Part shown: positions 1-7,809 of the stretch, piece after piece | Numbering within the stretch: position 1 is the stretch's first letter | Layout: each line of letters starts with the position of its first letter | NCBI GenBank assembly: GCA_023246225.1 | Contig: JAHFIV010000004.1 | Coordinates: 1 to 45,953 of the forward strand | Source: a bacterium | GTDB taxonomy: Bacteria > Patescibacteriota > Patescibacteriia > SG8-24 | DNA length: 45,953 bases | Reading direction: 5' to 3' | The notes under the pieces: model-generated | Told to the model about the DNA's origin: nothing | The model's input: only the letters and a program-made list of their open reading frames with translations | The model's database searches: none | Made by a program: the position numbers and the translations under genes

Positions 1-464
1 CGCAGATTCCGCCGACGCAGACCGGTTACGCCGACTGGGAGAGTGAACAGCGCGCGCAGCTCGAGGCGATCTCTACCGTGTTGCTTGCGCGTGCTGCAGG
101 CTGACCGGCGATCCTTGTCGGTGATTTGAGTACTGGCGACGGCTCGCACGGTCTCACGGGAACGTCACCGTCAGTCTGGGATGACGCGCGTCGCCTCGGT
201 TACCGCGATGCGATGGCGACTGCCGGTGCATCGTTTTGCACCGAATGCGGCGAGAACACGCTCGCGCCGACACCGAACGAGGATGCGACGATCGATCACG
301 TGCTCGTCGCTCCTGATCTCGGATCAGGGCAGGAGAAACTCACACCGACCTGCGCCCAGCGACTGTTCACCGATAAGGTGGTCATTCGTGGATACAACGG
401 CGAACCGGTGAGAACGAACCTCTCCGATCACTACGGCTTCAAGGCGAAATTCAACGTGCGATAA
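1..464 (+). pseudogene. Broken EEP-family (endonuclease/exonuclease/phosphatase) paralogue, 5' end off window
   Basis: The frame starting at base 3 encodes a protein clearly parallel to the C-terminal half of the next gene (540-1799). It has a matching WES/DEQRAQ stretch, a GD-x-x loop, an IDH motif and a C-terminal NLSDHY motif. The frame is interrupted by a TGA at 102-104, where the paralogue has Arg in its GRPVIF segment, which fits a CGA to TGA change. After the stop the same frame runs open to TAA at 462-464. The paralogue's GDMN metal/catalytic loop reads GDLS here, so the catalytic Asn is also lost. A TTG at 126 could restart translation, but it would give only the last 112 residues with no full active site. 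I read this as a decaying tandem duplicate. The 5' part lies outside the window. Confidence 0.75.
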
Positions 465-466
465 AC

Positions 467-499
467 GAGCCGCCCTCTGAGGCGGCTCTTTTCTTTTTA
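467..499 (+). terminator. Intrinsic terminator after the broken EEP copy
   Basis: An 8-bp GC-rich stem, GAGCCGCC/GGCGGCTC, with a 6-base loop is followed by TTTTCTTTTT. Confidence 0.85.
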
Positions 500-539
500 C
501 CGACGCGCGTTGTACAGTGGTTCCCTAGGAGGAAAAACG

Positions 540-1799
540 ATGCGAAGGTTGATCATGCCTCTCGTTCTCGCGATTACGCTCGCGAGTGTGACGAGCGACA
601 CACCGCTTCCACCCGTACCGCAACCGGAACAACTCCCCGTTGCTTTTATTGGCGCGACTTGTGCCGAAACCAAAGCGCCGCTTTCTGCGATCACTTGGAA
701 TGTTGCGATGGCACCAGGGATGAATCCGATGTACGCCGAGCGGCGCGCACCGATCGCGCGCGTACTGCAGCAGTTGGAGTACGATGTGCTGTGCGTGCAA
801 GAAGCGTGGCTCGACAACGACAAGCGATTACTCACGCTTGCGTCCGGACTTCCACCGGCGAACGTTTTCGTTCATGACACGACAGGTCTTAATGAAGATG
901 AGGAAGATACGTGCAAAAATGTTCCTCTCGATTCGCTCCTTGAGTGCGTGAGTGCGCAGTGCGTGGACGTCGTGAAAGAAGAAACAACGATCTGCGCGAT
1001 AGAGAGATGTCGCGGAGAGTTAAGAAAGGTGTTGGTGCATGATCGGCGTTGTTTGAACTGTCTCGCGTCGCAAGTTGGCGAGGGAGTTGAAACGATTGGG
1101 CACGCATGCGTGCACGGGACTGCATCGCGTATCTACAGCGGACGCAACGGGGTGATGTTGCTCTCTCGGTGGCCACTCACCGATCGCGAAGTCGCATTTC
1201 TTCCGTCATCATATGCGAATCGTCCGGTGCTGCTCGCGCAAGTGCGCGTTCCCGGCATGCGCACCGCTGTTGAAGTCGCGTGTACGCACGTCTCTTCTCC
1301 GCAGCCGATTCCGCCGTTTCATCGGGGATTCGTGACGTGGGAAGACGAGCAGCGTGCGCAAGTGCGCGTTGCTACAGAGCATCTTCTGTCGCGTGCCGAG
1401 GGACGTCCAGTGATTTTCATGGGCGACATGAATTTTGGTGCAGGAAACGGCACGACGGTCGTCGATTATTCGCGCGATGCGTTGGACGATCTGTACGCCG
1501 AAGGATGGAGTGATCCTGCAGCAGGAGCGGTGCCACCGTTTTGCAGCGTGTGTGGCGGGAACACTGTGCGTGGCATCTCTGGCGGTCCGGGGTTTCTCCT
1601 CGATCATATTTTTTACGTTTCTGGATTCCGGCTCGGAGGCCGGAATGACAGAAGAGAGAGTTCGGGAGTGACGCTTCAACCGCTCTGCGTCGATCGCTTG
1701 CTCGATCGCAAGGTCTCCGTGATCGATCACGCTGGACGTGATCGATCAACCAATCTTTCGGATCACTACGCTGTTCGTGTAAAATTCGGCTTTCAATAA
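540..1799 (+). CDS. Exported EEP-superfamily phosphodiesterase/nuclease with Cys-rich insert and an in-frame repeat
   Basis: Predicted 419 aa. ATG at 540 is chosen because AGGAGG (527-532) lies 7 bases before it; an upstream TTG at 510 has no such site. The N-terminus is short, basic and hydrophobic (about residues 1-20), suggesting export. EEP landmarks appear in order: TWNV (N54), CVQEAW (E88), GRNGVMLLSRW, ACTHV, GDMN (D296, N298), LLDHIF (D355/H356) and SDHY (D408/H409). The family includes sphingomyelinase-like and DNase I-like enzymes; the substrate cannot be told. Between E88 and the GRNG motif is a Cys-rich insert of about 60 residues, likely disulfide-bonded outside the cell. Residues about 358-373 are encoded by a half-copy of the interspersed palindromic repeat, absent from the paralogue upstream. 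Confidence 0.85.
   Translation: MRRLIMPLVLAITLASVTSDTPLPPVPQPEQLPVAFIGATCAETKAPLSAITWNVAMAPGMNPMYAERRAPIARVLQQLEYDVLCVQEAWLDNDKRLLTLASGLPPANVFVHDTTGLNEDEEDTCKNVPLDSLLECVSAQCVDVVKEETTICAIERCRGELRKVLVHDRRCLNCLASQVGEGVETIGHACVHGTASRIYSGRNGVMLLSRWPLTDREVAFLPSSYANRPVLLAQVRVPGMRTAVEVACTHVSSPQPIPPFHRGFVTWEDEQRAQVRVATEHLLSRAEGRPVIFMGDMNFGAGNGTTVVDYSRDALDDLYAEGWSDPAAGAVPPFCSVCGGNTVRGISGGPGFLLDHIFYVSGFRLGGRNDRRESSGVTLQPLCVDRLLDRKVSVIDHAGRDRSTNLSDHYAVRVKFGFQ
1611..1653 (+). repeat. Half-copy of the interspersed palindromic repeat inside the EEP coding sequence
   Basis: Stem ATTCCGGC (1625-1632) and GCCGGAAT (1639-1646) around TCGGAG, flanked by TACGTTTCTGG and GACA exactly as in the intergenic copies near 21665, 29200 and 35205. 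It is read in frame with no stop and adds roughly 9-10 residues compared with the paralogue at 1-464. Confidence 0.85.
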
Positions 1800-1829
1800 A
1801 AAGCCCTCCGATGATCATCGGAGGGCTTT
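1800..1829. terminator. Bidirectional terminator between convergent genes
   Basis: Perfect palindrome of arms AAAGCCCTCCGATGA / TCATCGGAGGGCTTT. It lies between the EEP gene stop (1799) and the stop of the reverse-strand CYTH gene (1834) and can serve both. Confidence 0.85.
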
Positions 1830-1833
1830 CGTG

Positions 1834-2958
1834 TTATTTTTTCGCAGCGCGCTCGATGCACTTCAGCAGCGCGGCGCGCGCGGCGGACACCTTCTCCTCG
1901 ATGGAGCCGGCGCGAATGTAGTGGAAGTTCGGATGTTCATGCCAGACGTCGAGAATACGCGCGCCGAGCTTCTTCGCTTTTTCGTGGGTTTCTGATCGCG
2001 CTGGATGCTTTGCGGTGTCGGTGTCGTAGACATCCAGCGACGGCACGACCTCGAGACAGATCACTCCGTCGTATCGCGCGAACTCCTCAGAAACCGTCGT
2101 TTCGCAGATACGTTCGAGGTCGTGGAGACCTCTCGGCATGTAGGCAGCACCATCGACCGTGCCACGATCGAGTAGGAGCGCTGCTTTCTTGTCGCGATCA
2201 GCTTGGCGATGCGACGCTTTTTCGAAGCTGTGCTGCACACGGTAGATCGTGCGCTGGAAATCACGCATGGCGATCGGATCGTCGATCGGCGGTTTGGCAC
2301 CGACGCTGTCGATGATGATCGTTGCGGTTTCGGGAACGCAGTGTAGCAAGTTGCCGAACTCTGCGCGGAGGAGCGCCATGATCGTGGTTTTTCCGGAACA
2401 CGGTCCGCCGGTGAGCACGATGCTCGGCACCTTCTTCGGAAGGTAGTCCTTGATCGGACGACGCTCGCCGTCAGCTTCGCAGCTGAGGTCGTAGGCGATG
2501 TGCGCAAGCAGGCGATTCGAGAGCGTGTCGGTCACTTCGACCGAATCTTTCATCCACTTGGGGATGATGATGATCTGCTGCTCGCTTTTCATCTCGAACT
2601 CCGCGAGCACGAGGCCGGAGAGCGGTCCTTCGAAGAAGTCCACCTCCCAACCGTCGATCAGATGTCGTCGCTTGCGGATGACGTACGGTGTTGAGTCGTG
2701 GAGAAACCGTCCGGTTGAGAGCGGTGTGGGGTGCGGCTTTTCTTTGCGCGCGACGCCGCGACCGATCTTGTTTGCGAGGATCGCCTTTTTTCCATCGATG
2801 ATGCGTACGCGCAGATCGCGCGTTTTGTCGAAGTAGGCTTGCTCGAACAGCTGTGAAGGACGCTTGCGCACTTTCGGATCGATCGTGCGGACGAGCCATC
2901 TTCGTTCGAACTCGTTCTCGTAACCGTCGTCGTCTTTTTCTGGTTTTGATTTCGCCAT
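1834..2958 (-). CDS. CYTH-like domain fused to an AAA-type P-loop ATPase/kinase
   Basis: Predicted 374 aa. ATG at 2958 is preferred to an upstream in-frame ATG because GGAG lies about 7-8 bases before it. Residues about 14-160 look like a CYTH triphosphate-tunnel domain: an E-x-E-R start (NEFERRWLV), alternating charged strands with K/R, and an LAEFEM strand with acidic residues. From about 185 comes a P-loop, GGPCSGKTT, followed by an ATPase/kinase-like domain. CYTH domains bind triphosphate substrates. Fusions of CYTH with an AAA_28-type ATPase are known, but their role is not. It may be cotranscribed with the HAD gene 80 bp upstream, since no terminator is visible between them. Confidence 0.75.
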   Translation of the reverse strand: MAKSKPEKDDDGYENEFERRWLVRTIDPKVRKRPSQLFEQAYFDKTRDLRVRIIDGKKAILANKIGRGVARKEKPHPTPLSTGRFLHDSTPYVIRKRRHLIDGWEVDFFEGPLSGLVLAEFEMKSEQQIIIIPKWMKDSVEVTDTLSNRLLAHIAYDLSCEADGERRPIKDYLPKKVPSIVLTGGPCSGKTTIMALLRAEFGNLLHCVPETATIIIDSVGAKPPIDDPIAMRDFQRTIYRVQHSFEKASHRQADRDKKAALLLDRGTVDGAAYMPRGLHDLERICETTVSEEFARYDGVICLEVVPSLDVYDTDTAKHPARSETHEKAKKLGARILDVWHEHPNFHYIRAGSIEEKVSAARAALLKCIERAAKK

Positions 2959-3038
2959 CGCGCTATCTCCGGTGAGATGGTGGAAAGAACGTATGAGAAT
3001 AGAAACAGAAAAATCGTGATTTGTCAATGCTTGAATGT

Positions 3039-3596
3039 TTACGAACGCTGCACGTAAGCCGCAAGTTCATCCCAAGAAGAAACACGTTCAGCGATACCAG
3101 ACGCATCGATGTGTGCGTTGTACCCCCACGAAAAAAGTAAGCGATGTGGTACAACATCGATGAGTTGTGCCAGTTTATCAAGATCATCATCAACAAACAG
3201 ATCAAACCCTGCGGCTGCGCCCGCTTTACTCAACCCAAAACCGACACCGATGAAATCGAGCGCGAGACCTTGCGTGGCGCTCCACTCTTTTGCAACATCG
3301 AGCTGCACACCGTCGCGCGAGGTGATAATTTTTATATAATGGCCATCGGCGATCAGACGAGGCAGTATGTGCAACATTCCCGCAACAGGCTCCATCAACA
3401 TACCTAACTCGCGCGTGGCGTAAATTTGGTACTGTAGGTCGCGGTATTGTTCGAGAGTGAGCAGTCCGCCATCAACGACTAATTCTTTTTTGAATCGTTC
3501 TGCTGGAATATCTACACCAAAAAGTTTGCGAGCAGCGTCGCATTTTAATTTTCCGCAATTGGAGATCACTCCATCGAAATCAAGTCCGATTTTCAT
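3039..3596 (-). CDS. HAD-superfamily hydrolase, 5'-nucleotidase-like
   Basis: Predicted 185 aa. HAD motif I is at the N-terminus (GLDFDGVIS, nucleophile D6 and D8). A helical cap region follows, then a motif II-like ITSRDG and an acidic motif LFVDDDLDKLAQ. Size and layout resemble the small NT5C/YqfW-like phosphatases; the substrate is unknown. No clear Shine-Dalgarno precedes the ATG, only an A/T-rich stretch. It is followed on the same strand by the CYTH/P-loop gene. Confidence 0.75.
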   Translation of the reverse strand: MKIGLDFDGVISNCGKLKCDAARKLFGVDIPAERFKKELVVDGGLLTLEQYRDLQYQIYATRELGMLMEPVAGMLHILPRLIADGHYIKIITSRDGVQLDVAKEWSATQGLALDFIGVGFGLSKAGAAAGFDLFVDDDLDKLAQLIDVVPHRLLFSWGYNAHIDASGIAERVSSWDELAAYVQRS

Positions 3597-3652
3597 ATGA
3601 AAAGAAAAATATTTCTGCGCTCACCATAACTTTTTTATTCTATTCGTGCAAT

Positions 3653-3681
3653 CAAAAATCCCGCATCTCGGTGCGGGATCG
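3653..3681 (-). terminator. Terminator of the hydroxylase gene (reverse strand)
   Basis: Stem ATCCCGCA / TGCGGGAT with A-rich bases on the low-coordinate side, which read as a T-run after the hairpin on the reverse strand. It directly follows the stop at 3683. Confidence 0.8.
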
Positions 3682-3682
3682 A

Positions 3683-4384
3683 CTATGACTTACGTTCACG
3701 CAGCGCTTTGCGACGCTCTGCGAGCAACTTTTTCGGAACGAACGTGCCGAGAACGAAATCCGCGAGAGGAATCGTGACGTTGAAGTTCCACCGACCCATG
3801 AATGTGGGATCGTGATGGCGTGCGTGATGCTCTGCGAGTCGATCCACGAACGGCAGACGATGAATCGGATGGTTCTTTGGAAGATGATACGAGAGATGCG
3901 TCATCTCATACATGATCACGTACAGCGCCATCGTCATGAGTGCGATCCATCCGACGTTTGCGCCGAAGATCAGTCCGAGTACGAGCGCGACCGGCGAGGC
4001 GGAGAGCACGATGCCGAGTACGCCAGAGGCGGGGATCAGCACGAATCGCAGTTCGCGGCGATCGCGAATCGCCATATCACCCCAGCGGTAGATGCGGTGA
4101 TGGAGCGGCGTGTGTTTCTCGTAGAGGTCGCGAAGAAAACGGCGCGGGTGATGGAGGATGTTTTTGTGCGCCCACCATTCGAAGAAGTTGGCGAATACGA
4201 ACGCGATCGGCGCCACGAGGAACTCGTACCAGTGCACGTGGTGCATCATGATGAGCGCGATCGTGACCGCGAGTACGCCGACACTCAGCGTGCCGGTGAG
4301 ATGCGCGAACGGCGAGTACCAGCGCGGCATCGTAGCGATCTGCGCTGCGCGAAAATCTTCCGCGGAGGTGCGCGGTTTGTTCAT
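3683..4384 (-). CDS. Membrane fatty acid hydroxylase/sterol desaturase-like protein
   Basis: Predicted 233 aa. ATG at 4384 has AAGGAG 8 bases upstream, so the longer start at 4447 is rejected. Two to four hydrophobic spans are visible, with histidine clusters typical of the di-iron integral-membrane hydroxylase superfamily: HKNILHHP, HTPLHHR, HLSYHLP and HHARHHDP. These enzymes hydroxylate or desaturate acyl chains, sterols or carotenoids; the substrate here cannot be told. It stands alone between a terminator and a palindromic repeat. Confidence 0.8.
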   Translation of the reverse strand: MNKPRTSAEDFRAAQIATMPRWYSPFAHLTGTLSVGVLAVTIALIMMHHVHWYEFLVAPIAFVFANFFEWWAHKNILHHPRRFLRDLYEKHTPLHHRIYRWGDMAIRDRRELRFVLIPASGVLGIVLSASPVALVLGLIFGANVGWIALMTMALYVIMYEMTHLSYHLPKNHPIHRLPFVDRLAEHHARHHDPTFMGRWNFNVTIPLADFVLGTFVPKKLLAERRKALRERKS

Positions 4385-4504
4385 GACGTTTACTCCTTGG
4401 AAGGAACGGTCTTCTTTGAGCCTAGGGTGGATGGGGCCGAACGTCAACTGGCGGGAAAAAGTACCAGGTACTTTTTCGCATGGGCGGGGACCCAGAATGA
4501 TTAA

Positions 4505-4587
4505 AAAAAGACCAAACGTGATTACGTTTGGCTTTACGATTCTGGATTTCGCCCCGGATCAGGTCCGGGGTCGGAATGACAGAAGAA
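4505..4587. repeat. Composite palindromic repeat, copy 1 (lacks one outer arm)
   Basis: The inner module pairs AGACCAAACGT with ACGTTTGGCT around GATT. It is followed by one outer module, CTGGATTTCG-[CCCCGGA tcagg TCCGGGG]-GGAATGACA. The mirror outer module on the left is missing. It lies between the start of the hydroxylase gene and the 3' end of the GNAT gene. Confidence 0.8.
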
Positions 4588-4604
4588 GGGGGGCGAAATG
4601 ACAA

Positions 4605-4636
4605 TAAAAAAGAGACCTCGATCACCGAGGTCGCTA
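4605..4636 (-). terminator. Terminator of the GNAT gene (reverse strand)
   Basis: Stem GACCTCG / CGAGGTC with an A-run at 4605-4611 that reads as a T-run on the reverse strand. Confidence 0.85.
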
Positions 4637-4637
4637 T

Positions 4638-4970
4638 TCACACAAGATCGATCCGAAACTCCTTCCCGTAATCCTTGAACCCAAGGGCGACGTACAGCGC
4701 ATGCACCCTCGGACGCTCGGCGCGGCTGGTTGCGACCAGTTTGTAGCATCCGCGCGCGCGAGCCTCCTTGATCACCGCTTCGACGAGCGCTCGGCCGATG
4801 CCGCTCCCGCGCAGCGTCTCATCGACGAACACGTCTTCCATGAATCCGAACGGCTCCTCATGGAGATCGTTGTTCAAGATGTAGAGGTATGCGCGGCCGA
4901 CCTCCACACCTTTCACGCGTCGAATGAATTTCACTCCGCTCGCAGAGACGTATATTTTTTCGAATCGCAT
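4638..4970 (-). CDS. GNAT-family N-acetyltransferase
   Basis: Predicted 110 aa. ATG at 4970 follows AAGGAG with 6-base spacing; an upstream ATG at 5018 is rejected. The core matches GNAT motif A, DETLRGSGIGRALVEAVI, with the R-G-x-G-I-G acetyl-CoA pyrophosphate loop. It then has a helix ending in GCYKLVATS and a motif B-like LYVALGFKDYGKEF. It transfers an acetyl group from acetyl-CoA to an unknown amine. It is a stand-alone gene with its own terminator. Confidence 0.85.
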   Translation of the reverse strand: MRFEKIYVSASGVKFIRRVKGVEVGRAYLYILNNDLHEEPFGFMEDVFVDETLRGSGIGRALVEAVIKEARARGCYKLVATSRAERPRVHALYVALGFKDYGKEFRIDLV

Positions 4971-5035
4971 CGCCACTCCTTTCGAACCCATAGTAGAAGA
5001 ACGTCGATTATCTGGCAAACCGATTCGAAGAATAG

Positions 5036-5067
5036 AAAAACCGGTCCGACGTTACATCGGACCGGCG
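5036..5067 (-). terminator. Terminator of the protease gene (reverse strand)
   Basis: Nine-bp stem CCGGTCCGA / TCGGACCGG, with AAAAA on the low-coordinate side giving a T-run on the reverse strand. Confidence 0.85.
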
Positions 5068-5071
5068 CGTG

Positions 5072-5995
5072 TCACTCCTGCTCGTTCGTGGGCAGGGTGA
5101 GCTGAGGACCGAAGTCCTTGTAGATGATGGAGTGGTGCGACTGTACACGCCGCAAGATGCGCGCGATCGCGGCGGCGTCCTGGCCGTTGCTCGTCATCTC
5201 GGCGCTGGCGGTGGTTTCGGCGCGGTACCAGGGGTACTTACCGTCAGCGACGCCTTGGTTGAACTTCTGGAACTTGCTCACTGGAATCGATACAACATTC
5301 TCGGAACCGCGGTTGCTGATGCGGCCGACGAGGATCGAAGTGATGCCGCTCTGGCTCGTGCTCACGATCGCGGAGCCCGACGAACCGGGACCGGAGTTGA
5401 TCTGCAGGAGCGTCGTGTCTCTCCAGTTGAGACCAGCGTCGATGATCGGTCTGTCGAGTCGCTCCATGGTCACGTGACCGCGGAACAGCTGCTTGCCGAG
5501 GCCGAGTGGTGACGCCACATTGGACACCGACTCCCCGAGCGACGGATCCTTGCTTGCGAGCGGGATCACGGGAACGGGCTTGTCGAGCGTCACCTCGAGC
5601 ACCGCGAAGTCGTCGCCGCGGCTCTGATAGCCGGCACGGAGGATCTTCGCGTGGATGAAGTTCTTCGTTCCTCGCTGGTCGAACGAGATGAACCAGTCGA
5701 CCGGCGCGAGCTCCACTCGCCTGTGGTCGTGGTTGTCCTCGGCGACGCAGTGCGCGGCGGTGACGAAGTGGTACACCATCTCCTTTTGCTCGAACGCGGT
5801 CGTGGTGCACACCATGATGTAGGTGCCGCCGCCGATGCGCGCGTAGAGAAGCGCAGTCGCCTGGCTGAACTTGTTCTCCAGGTCAGACGTGAACGGCGAC
5901 TGAGTGGGTCCTGCGGCGGGGCGCGGTGCACCGCAGCCGAACATCGTGATTATGAGCAGCCCGATGAGCGCGAGAGAGAAAGAACGGATACGCAT
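5072..5995 (-). CDS. Lipoprotein trypsin-like serine protease
   Basis: Predicted 307 aa. ATG at 5995 has AAGGAG upstream at good spacing. The N-terminus is a lipoprotein signal: basic start, hydrophobic core and a TMFGC lipobox (Cys about residue 20), so the mature protein should be anchored outside the membrane. The trypsin-fold catalytic triad is visible: VTAAHC for His, GDDFAVLEV for Asp, and GPGSSGSA for the nucleophilic Ser. No PDZ domain is apparent. A likely role is extracytoplasmic protein turnover. A good reverse-strand promoter lies about 75 bp upstream. Confidence 0.85.
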   Translation of the reverse strand: MRIRSFSLALIGLLIITMFGCGAPRPAAGPTQSPFTSDLENKFSQATALLYARIGGGTYIMVCTTTAFEQKEMVYHFVTAAHCVAEDNHDHRRVELAPVDWFISFDQRGTKNFIHAKILRAGYQSRGDDFAVLEVTLDKPVPVIPLASKDPSLGESVSNVASPLGLGKQLFRGHVTMERLDRPIIDAGLNWRDTTLLQINSGPGSSGSAIVSTSQSGITSILVGRISNRGSENVVSIPVSKFQKFNQGVADGKYPWYRAETTASAEMTSNGQDAAAIARILRRVQSHHSIIYKDFGPQLTLPTNEQE

Positions 5996-6069
5996 GACAT
6001 GCTCCTTTGTGGATCTAGGAAATCGCCCTAACACAAGAACGATTCGTAGAGGTCTTTTTACCTAGGAGA

Positions 6070-6097
6070 ACTATAGCGACTAAGTCGAAAAGGTCAA
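6070..6097 (-). promoter_or_regulatory. Sigma70-type promoter for the lipoprotein protease
   Basis: On the reverse strand TTGACC (6097-6092) and TATAGT (6075-6070) are separated by 16 bases. This gives a leader of roughly 65-70 nt to the ATG at 5995. Confidence 0.65.
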
Positions 6098-6146
6098 GTT
6101 CGTGGGTGTGCTATGCTAAATACGGACATTTGGAAGGTCCGTGAGT

Positions 6147-6719
6147 ATGCTGCAGATTCTTCAAGTATTCCTCGCAATTTTTGGCGTGATGGATCCGGTC
6201 GGCAACGTGCCGGTGTTTATCACGCTCACCGGAAAAATGGAACGCGCAGAGCGTGAACGACTCGCAACGTCAGCGGTGCTGCGTGCGGGAGTGATTCTCG
6301 TGATTTTTGTGTTTCTCGGTTCAGCGATTTTGAGTGCATTTCAAATTTCGATCGAAAGTTTTCGCATCGCCGGCGGATTGATTCTCGTCTTGCTTGGACT
6401 TCAGATTCTTTTCGGAAAAGAACACGTGGTGGAGGGGGAGCAAGTTGACATCAGCGTGGTACCACTCGCAACGCCGCTGATCGCCGGACCAGGGATGATC
6501 ACGTCCGCGGTAATTCTTGCGAAGGAGTACGGCTACCTCGTCACACTTATAGGAATTATTGCGAATCTTCTTTTGACGCGCCTTGTCTTCCGGTACTCCT
6601 ACCTCGTCGTGCGATTGCTCGGTAAAAAAGGCGCGCTCGCCTGCGCAAAAGTGATGGGACTGATCATCACCGCGATCGGCGTGGAATTTATTCGGAATGC
6701 ACTGGGGGTTGGGACTTGA
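6147..6719 (+). CDS. marC: MarC-family integral membrane protein
   Basis: Predicted 190 aa. ATG at 6147 is preferred to GTG at 6141 because GGAAGG (6131-6137) is better spaced from the ATG. The MarC/UPF0056 family signature is clear: VMDPVGNVPVFITLT near the N-terminus, then PLATPLIAGPGMITSAVIL in the middle, with six hydrophobic spans at the usual family length. The transported substrate of this family is not firmly known, and a link to multiple antibiotic resistance has been questioned. An extended -10 (TGCTATGCT, about 6108-6116) lies upstream. The stop at 6717-6719 is TGA. Confidence 0.85.
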   Translation: MLQILQVFLAIFGVMDPVGNVPVFITLTGKMERAERERLATSAVLRAGVILVIFVFLGSAILSAFQISIESFRIAGGLILVLLGLQILFGKEHVVEGEQVDISVVPLATPLIAGPGMITSAVILAKEYGYLVTLIGIIANLLLTRLVFRYSYLVVRLLGKKGALACAKVMGLIITAIGVEFIRNALGVGT

Positions 6720-6784
6720 CTTTTTCTGCTTTTTTTGCCAACGTATCGCCATACGGTTTTCCCGTATCCGCAAAGGAGTCTTAC

Positions 6785-7336
6785 GTGACAACAACAAAAG
6801 TTTCGAAATCGAATCGGCATAACGCGCTACTGTTCGCGCTCACGGTTCTCTGGCCGGTCTTCGCGTGTGGGTTCTTGTTGTTCCTGTACTCTTCGAAAGA
6901 AGCGGGGCTGGGGACATCTCAGCTTCTGATCAGTGGGATCGGCTCTCTCGCGTTGTTCAGCAATCTCTACGGGACGACAGATCCCCTCGACGAAGAGGTG
7001 GCCGCTTCCCGCGTCTTCATCGCAGGGCACGTGGTCGCAAGTACGGCGCTGATCGCAGTGTTCGTTCCATTTCTGTTGAATGCTCTCTCCTCGACGTGGT
7101 GGCAGATCGCATCGAGTGCGGGGTTCATCATCTGTACAGCGTTCGGCGCGTGTATCGCCGCGAGACATGGAGCACGCAAGCTGTCGATCGCCACACTAGT
7201 GGTCGTGCTCGGCGCAGTGTTCCAGTTCATGGCGTTTCAGCTGCTCGCGTGGGGCCTGCCGATCGTCGCTGGCATCACCTTGGGCGTATGCGTCGTCGCT
7301 TTCTTCGTGCTGATGATCTTGCTCATGTGGTCGTAA
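6785..7336 (+). CDS. Unrecognised integral membrane protein
   Basis: Predicted 183 aa. GTG at 6785 is chosen: AAGGAG lies 6 bases upstream, whereas the longer TTG start at 6716 lies inside the MarC stop region. About six hydrophobic helices follow a short basic N-terminus, with a charged loop (TTDPLDEEVA) between helices 2 and 3. I see no known signature. It may be cotranscribed with marC, since 65 bp separate them with no terminator. The 3' end has a strong hairpin. Confidence 0.75.
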   Translation: MTTTKVSKSNRHNALLFALTVLWPVFACGFLLFLYSSKEAGLGTSQLLISGIGSLALFSNLYGTTDPLDEEVAASRVFIAGHVVASTALIAVFVPFLLNALSSTWWQIASSAGFIICTAFGACIAARHGARKLSIATLVVVLGAVFQFMAFQLLAWGLPIVAGITLGVCVVAFFVLMILLMWS

Positions 7337-7354
7337 CGACATCACATGAACACA

Positions 7355-7388
7355 AAACGGGCAGCCTTCTGGGCCGCCCGTTTTTTCT
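7355..7388. terminator. Terminator between convergent genes
   Basis: Stem ACGGGC-AGCC / GGCC-GCCCGT followed by TTTTTTC on the plus strand. The low-coordinate side carries AAAA, so it may also serve the reverse-strand gene that ends at 7391. Confidence 0.8.
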
Positions 7389-7390
7389 TT

Positions 7391-7723
7391 TTACTTTTTG
7401 CTTGTCTTCTTTTTTGTCATCATCTTTTGCACTTCTTCCCAGCCCGCTTTCAATTCATCTTTGAGATCATCGAGCTCGGCAGCAGAAAGTGCTTTCACTC
7501 CGCGAAATTCTCCCACTGTGGTGTCAACGATTTTTCCATACGCACCTTTGGAAAGTTTTCCGAGCGTCTTCGCATGTTTCGCAACTTTAGTTTTGATGCG
7601 CTGCGCTGCCTTTTGCACTTCTTTGGTGTTTAGATCGCGACCTTTCATCTCATGAATGAGTGCGGCGACACCAGCGAGCACTGCACCGAGTGCGAGACCT
7701 TTCACAAATATTTTCTTTCCCAT
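7391..7723 (-). CDS. Small membrane-anchored helical protein (YtxH-like)
   Basis: Predicted 110 aa. ATG at 7723 gives MGKKIFVKGLALGAVLAGV, a short hydrophobic N-terminal span. After it comes a long lysine-rich amphipathic helical region ending MTKKKTSKK. The layout resembles YtxH/general-stress-like proteins, but I cannot assign a family firmly. No Shine-Dalgarno is seen. On the reverse strand TATACT (7736-7731) lies just upstream of the ATG, and an extended TGCTATAAT lies a little further up. Confidence 0.6.
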   Translation of the reverse strand: MGKKIFVKGLALGAVLAGVAALIHEMKGRDLNTKEVQKAAQRIKTKVAKHAKTLGKLSKGAYGKIVDTTVGEFRGVKALSAAELDDLKDELKAGWEEVQKMMTKKKTSKK

Positions 7724-7809
7724 AATACAGAGTATAGATGAATATTTTCTATTATAGCATATTGACATGCGGCTAGACTAAAGCTAGGTTCCTATCAAGG
7801 AGGTGAGGT

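Noticed and set aside
102-104. TGA recoding (Gly, as in Gracilibacteria) or selenocysteine
   Set aside because: ATGA overlaps at lysC/hom and hom/asd and many genes ending in TGA show it is a stop; no other internal TGA was seen in a real gene.
3812-4504. 230-aa plus-strand ORF opposite the hydroxylase
   Set aside because: It is a low-complexity Arg/His/Glu shadow of the hydroxylase gene, with no ribosome site or family features.
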